Assembly (NCBI RefSeq): GCF_003990645.1
Contig: NZ_RYZK01000009.1
Coordinates: forward strand, 96,931 to 160,930
Reading direction: 5' to 3'
Source: Shimia sediminis
GTDB lineage: Bacteria; Pseudomonadota; Alphaproteobacteria; Rhodobacterales; Rhodobacteraceae
DNA length: 64,000 bases
The translations under genes were made by a program, and so were the position numbers. Under the pieces are notes generated by a model that saw nothing but the letters and a program-made list of their open reading frames with translations, had not been told where the DNA came from and did no database searches. Positions 61,801-64,000 of this stretch are shown piece by piece. Every line of letters starts with the position of its first letter. Position 1 is the first letter of the stretch.

Positions 61801-63456
61801 ATGGCATCCTATCAATACGTCTACCACATGCAGGGGGTCTCCAAGACCTATCCCGGCGGCAAGAAATGCTTTGAGAACATCCATCTCAGCTTTCTCCCCG
61901 GTGTAAAAATCGGTGTGGTCGGCGTCAACGGCGCCGGTAAATCGACCCTGATGAAGATCATGGCCGGTCTCGACAAGGACTTTACCGGCGAGGCCTGGTC
62001 CGCCGAGGGCGCCAAGGTCGGATACCTCCCGCAGGAACCACAGCTGGACGAGTCCCTCAGCGTGCGCGAAAACGTCATGCTGGGTGTGGCCGAGAAAAAG
62101 GCCATTCTGGAACGCTACAACGACCTCGCCATGAACTATTCGGACGAAACCGCCGAGGAAATGGCCGAACTGCAGGACAAGATCGACGCCGAGAACCTCT
62201 GGGATCTCGACAGCCAGATCGACGTCTCGATGGAGGCCCTGCGCTGCCCCCCCGACGACGCCGAGATCGCCAACCTCTCGGGTGGTGAAAAACGCCGCGT
62301 CGCCTTGTGCAAACTGCTGCTCGAAGCCCCCGAAATGCTTCTGCTTGACGAACCCACCAACCACCTCGACGCGGAAACCATCGCCTGGCTGCAACAGCAC
62401 CTGATCGACTACAAGGGCACCATCCTGATCGTCACCCACGACCGCTATTTCCTCGACGATATCACCGGCTGGATCCTCGAACTCGACCGCGGCAAGGGCA
62501 TCCCCTACGAGGGCAACTACTCCGCGTGGCTGGAGCAGAAAGCCAAACGTCTGGAACAGGAAGCCCGCGAGGACAAATCCAAGCAGAAAACGCTGGAACG
62601 CGAGCTCGAATGGATGCGTCAGGGTCAAAAGGCCCGTCAGGCCAAGTCCAAAGCCCGGATCAACGCCTATAACGACCTCGCCAACCAGTCCGAGCGCGAA
62701 AAACTCGCCCGCGCCCAGATCGTCATTCCCAACGGCCCCCGCCTCGGCTCCAAGGTGATCGAGGTCAACAACATCGCCAAACACTACGGTGACAAGCAGC
62801 TGATCGAGGACCTGTCGTTCTCGCTGCCCCCCGGCGGCATCGTCGGCGTGATCGGCCCCAACGGCGCGGGTAAATCCACCCTGTTCCGCATGCTGACCGG
62901 TCAGGAACAGCCCGACACCGGCAGCGTCGAATACGGCGACACCGTCAAGCTGTCCTACGTCGATCAGTCCCGCGATGACCTCAACGACAAGGACACCGTG
63001 TGGGAGTCGATCTCGGGCGGGGCGGAAATCATCGAACTCGGCGACGCACAGGTCAATTCCCGCGCCTATTGCTCGTCCTTCAACTTCAAGGGCGGCGACC
63101 AGCAAAAACCGCTGAACCTCCTCTCAGGCGGCGAACGCAACCGCGTCCACATGGCGCGCCTGTTGAAAGAGGGCGGCAACGTCCTCCTCCTCGACGAACC
63201 CACCAACGACCTCGACGTCGAAACCCTGCGCGCTTTGGAAGACGCCCTCGTCGATTTCGCAGGCTGCGCCGTGGTCATCTCCCACGACCGTTTCTTCCTT
63301 GACCGTATCTGCACCCACATCCTCGCCTTCGAAGGCGAAGCCCATGTGGAATGGTTCGAAGGCAACTTCGAAGACTACGAAGAAGACAAGAAACGTCGTC
63401 TGGGCGCAGATGCTCTGGAGCCCAAGCGGTTGAAGCATAAGAAGTTTACGCGGTGA
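61801..63456 (+). CDS. ettA: ABC-F protein, energy-dependent translational throttle EttA
   Basis: 551 residues, close to the length of EttA. Two ATPase domains without membrane segments: Walker A GVNGAGKST with signature LSGGEKRRVALCKLLLE, and GPNGAGKST with LSGGERNRVHMARLL. Both Walker B sites read LLLDEPTN. The charged P-site linker lies between them (about 245-325, EQKAKRLEQEAREDKSKQKT). It binds the ribosomal E site and gates elongation by ATP/ADP ratio. The ATG at 61801 follows GGAG; a longer frame reaches back into the reverse transcriptase gene. Confidence 0.95.
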   Translation: MASYQYVYHMQGVSKTYPGGKKCFENIHLSFLPGVKIGVVGVNGAGKSTLMKIMAGLDKDFTGEAWSAEGAKVGYLPQEPQLDESLSVRENVMLGVAEKKAILERYNDLAMNYSDETAEEMAELQDKIDAENLWDLDSQIDVSMEALRCPPDDAEIANLSGGEKRRVALCKLLLEAPEMLLLDEPTNHLDAETIAWLQQHLIDYKGTILIVTHDRYFLDDITGWILELDRGKGIPYEGNYSAWLEQKAKRLEQEAREDKSKQKTLERELEWMRQGQKARQAKSKARINAYNDLANQSEREKLARAQIVIPNGPRLGSKVIEVNNIAKHYGDKQLIEDLSFSLPPGGIVGVIGPNGAGKSTLFRMLTGQEQPDTGSVEYGDTVKLSYVDQSRDDLNDKDTVWESISGGAEIIELGDAQVNSRAYCSSFNFKGGDQQKPLNLLSGGERNRVHMARLLKEGGNVLLLDEPTNDLDVETLRALEDALVDFAGCAVVISHDRFFLDRICTHILAFEGEAHVEWFEGNFEDYEEDKKRRLGADALEPKRLKHKKFTR

Positions 63457-63884
63457 AAAGACTAACCTCTCTCCTGTTGGTAGAAGAGCGGTTATTTGAA
63501 GCAGAGCACTTTGCTCTGCTTCTTCAAGGAAAACACCCGATAGAGCTCCAATACTATCTCAATGCATTTTTGTCCGCAGCGAGATCGGTGACGTTTCTTA
63601 TTCAAAAAGAACTCGCACATACGCCGGGCTTTTCGCAGTATTGGGAACAAGTTCAAGATAAGTTGCGAAACGACAAAGCTGCTCGATTCTTCTTAGAGCT
63701 GAGGAACTTCAGTCAGAAAGCAGGCCGGGTAAACTTGAGTGGTAGAGGCGGCTTTGCAAAGCCCGCAAAATACACTCATCCAGCAATGCTAGGCGAAGAA
63801 CCGTTCATGATCTATCGGTTTGAATCAGGTGCCGTCAAAGTACCGGAGGAAATCAATAGGGGCGAGATAACAACTGTTTGGTAA
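63453..63884 (+). CDS. Hypothetical small protein, HEPN-like
   Basis: 143 residues from a GTG that overlaps the ettA stop (GTGA); no early in-frame ATG exists. The predicted helical core ELQYYLNAFLSAARSVTFLI ... FSQYWEQVQDKLRNDKAARF ... FLELRNFSQKAG resembles HEPN-type proteins, whose RNase motif is R-x4-6-H; here Arg84-Asn85 are present, but the His position reads Lys89, so the nuclease site looks incomplete. The tail (residues 100-143) may be beta-rich. Base composition is A/T-richer than in ettA. Function unknown. Confidence 0.6.
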   Translation: MKRLTSLLLVEERLFEAEHFALLLQGKHPIELQYYLNAFLSAARSVTFLIQKELAHTPGFSQYWEQVQDKLRNDKAARFFLELRNFSQKAGRVNLSGRGGFAKPAKYTHPAMLGEEPFMIYRFESGAVKVPEEINRGEITTVW

Positions 63885-63964
63885 GCGGTGCGCCGCCCCC
63901 ACACTTACGACATGACGCCTGATCTGCGATTCAGGGGCTTCTTTGGTTTGAGGGGAGTTTCTGT

Positions 63965-64000
63965 ATGGGAGCTACAAGCGAGTTTCTGGCAAATGCGCCG
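63965..64000 (+). CDS. Start of a gene truncated by the window end
   Basis: An ATG at 63965 preceded by GAGGGGAG opens a frame MGATSEFLANAP that runs off the right edge. The ribosome site is good, but twelve residues are too few to name a product. Confidence 0.45.
   Translation, partial: MGATSEFLANAP

Noticed and set aside
61684-63105. Minus-strand 473-codon open frame
   Set aside because: Antisense shadow of ettA; Val/Gly/Asp-rich composition and no motif.
60143-63884. Mobile element or prophage remnant around the reverse transcriptase
   Set aside because: No transposase, integrase, terminal repeats or target duplication were seen; only the base composition and the RT itself suggest transfer.

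Overview
The window reads as chromosomal DNA of a marine alphaproteobacterium of the Roseobacter group (Rhodobacteraceae). Supporting signs are high GC, closely packed operons with 1- or 4-base stop/start overlaps, an S4 protein of the alphaproteobacterial type, a class I lysyl-tRNA synthetase, a TRAP transporter, a SoeABC-type sulfite dehydrogenase, GTTAnCGnTAAC-like boxes ahead of gap, and a small protein downstream of gap that I recall from this family. No tRNA, rRNA, CRISPR array, insertion sequence or prophage module was seen.

Layout. 1-8.4 kb: truncated HisC-like aminotransferase, L,D-transpeptidase lipoprotein, rpsD, a ClpP-fold/SH3 periplasmic protein, a Hint-domain protein, an ABC exporter membrane half, a universal stress protein and TrmO. 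8.6-15 kb: an octaheme cytochrome c fused to HEAT and TPR repeats, convergent with soeABC. 15.3-22.5 kb: a beta-oxidation operon with the gene content of a pim (dicarboxylate) operon, ending in an IclR regulator. 22.6-24.3 kb: a MscS channel. 24.4-29.1 kb: homoprotocatechuate meta-cleavage genes (hpaF divergent from hpaEDGH). 29.1-33.1 kb: a fused indolepyruvate ferredoxin oxidoreductase and a divergent Lrp regulator. 33.1-37 kb: a two-subunit molybdenum hydroxylase and an AraC regulator. 37.2-43.5 kb: TRAP transporter dctPQM with its own DctB/DctD-like two-component system. 43.7-46.6 kb: copA-cueR behind a clear CueR promoter. 46.7-49.4 kb: photolyase, gap and a 47-residue membrane peptide. 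49.4-60.1 kb: a parallel beta-helix protein, DUF4864, DUF4336, lysK, a TerB-like protein, Fe-alcohol dehydrogenase, a second L,D-transpeptidase, dacB, a DMT exporter and nadD. 60.2-64 kb: an AT-richer segment with a retron-like reverse transcriptase preceded by a densely structured intergenic region, then ettA, a HEPN-like small protein and the start of one more gene.

How it fits together. The central 15-43 kb is a catabolic block for aromatic and dicarboxylic carbon: arylpyruvate oxidation, homoprotocatechuate ring cleavage, beta-oxidation of CoA esters and a C4-dicarboxylate-type importer, each with a local regulator. SoeABC and the octaheme cytochrome point to inorganic sulfur or other respiratory electron transfer.

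The best candidates for an undescribed system are the reverse transcriptase with an N-terminal extension of about 140 residues and its upstream hairpin cluster, followed by a DctD-like regulator that has lost the GAFTGA loop. Functions are assigned by motif recognition only; no database search or folding program was run.
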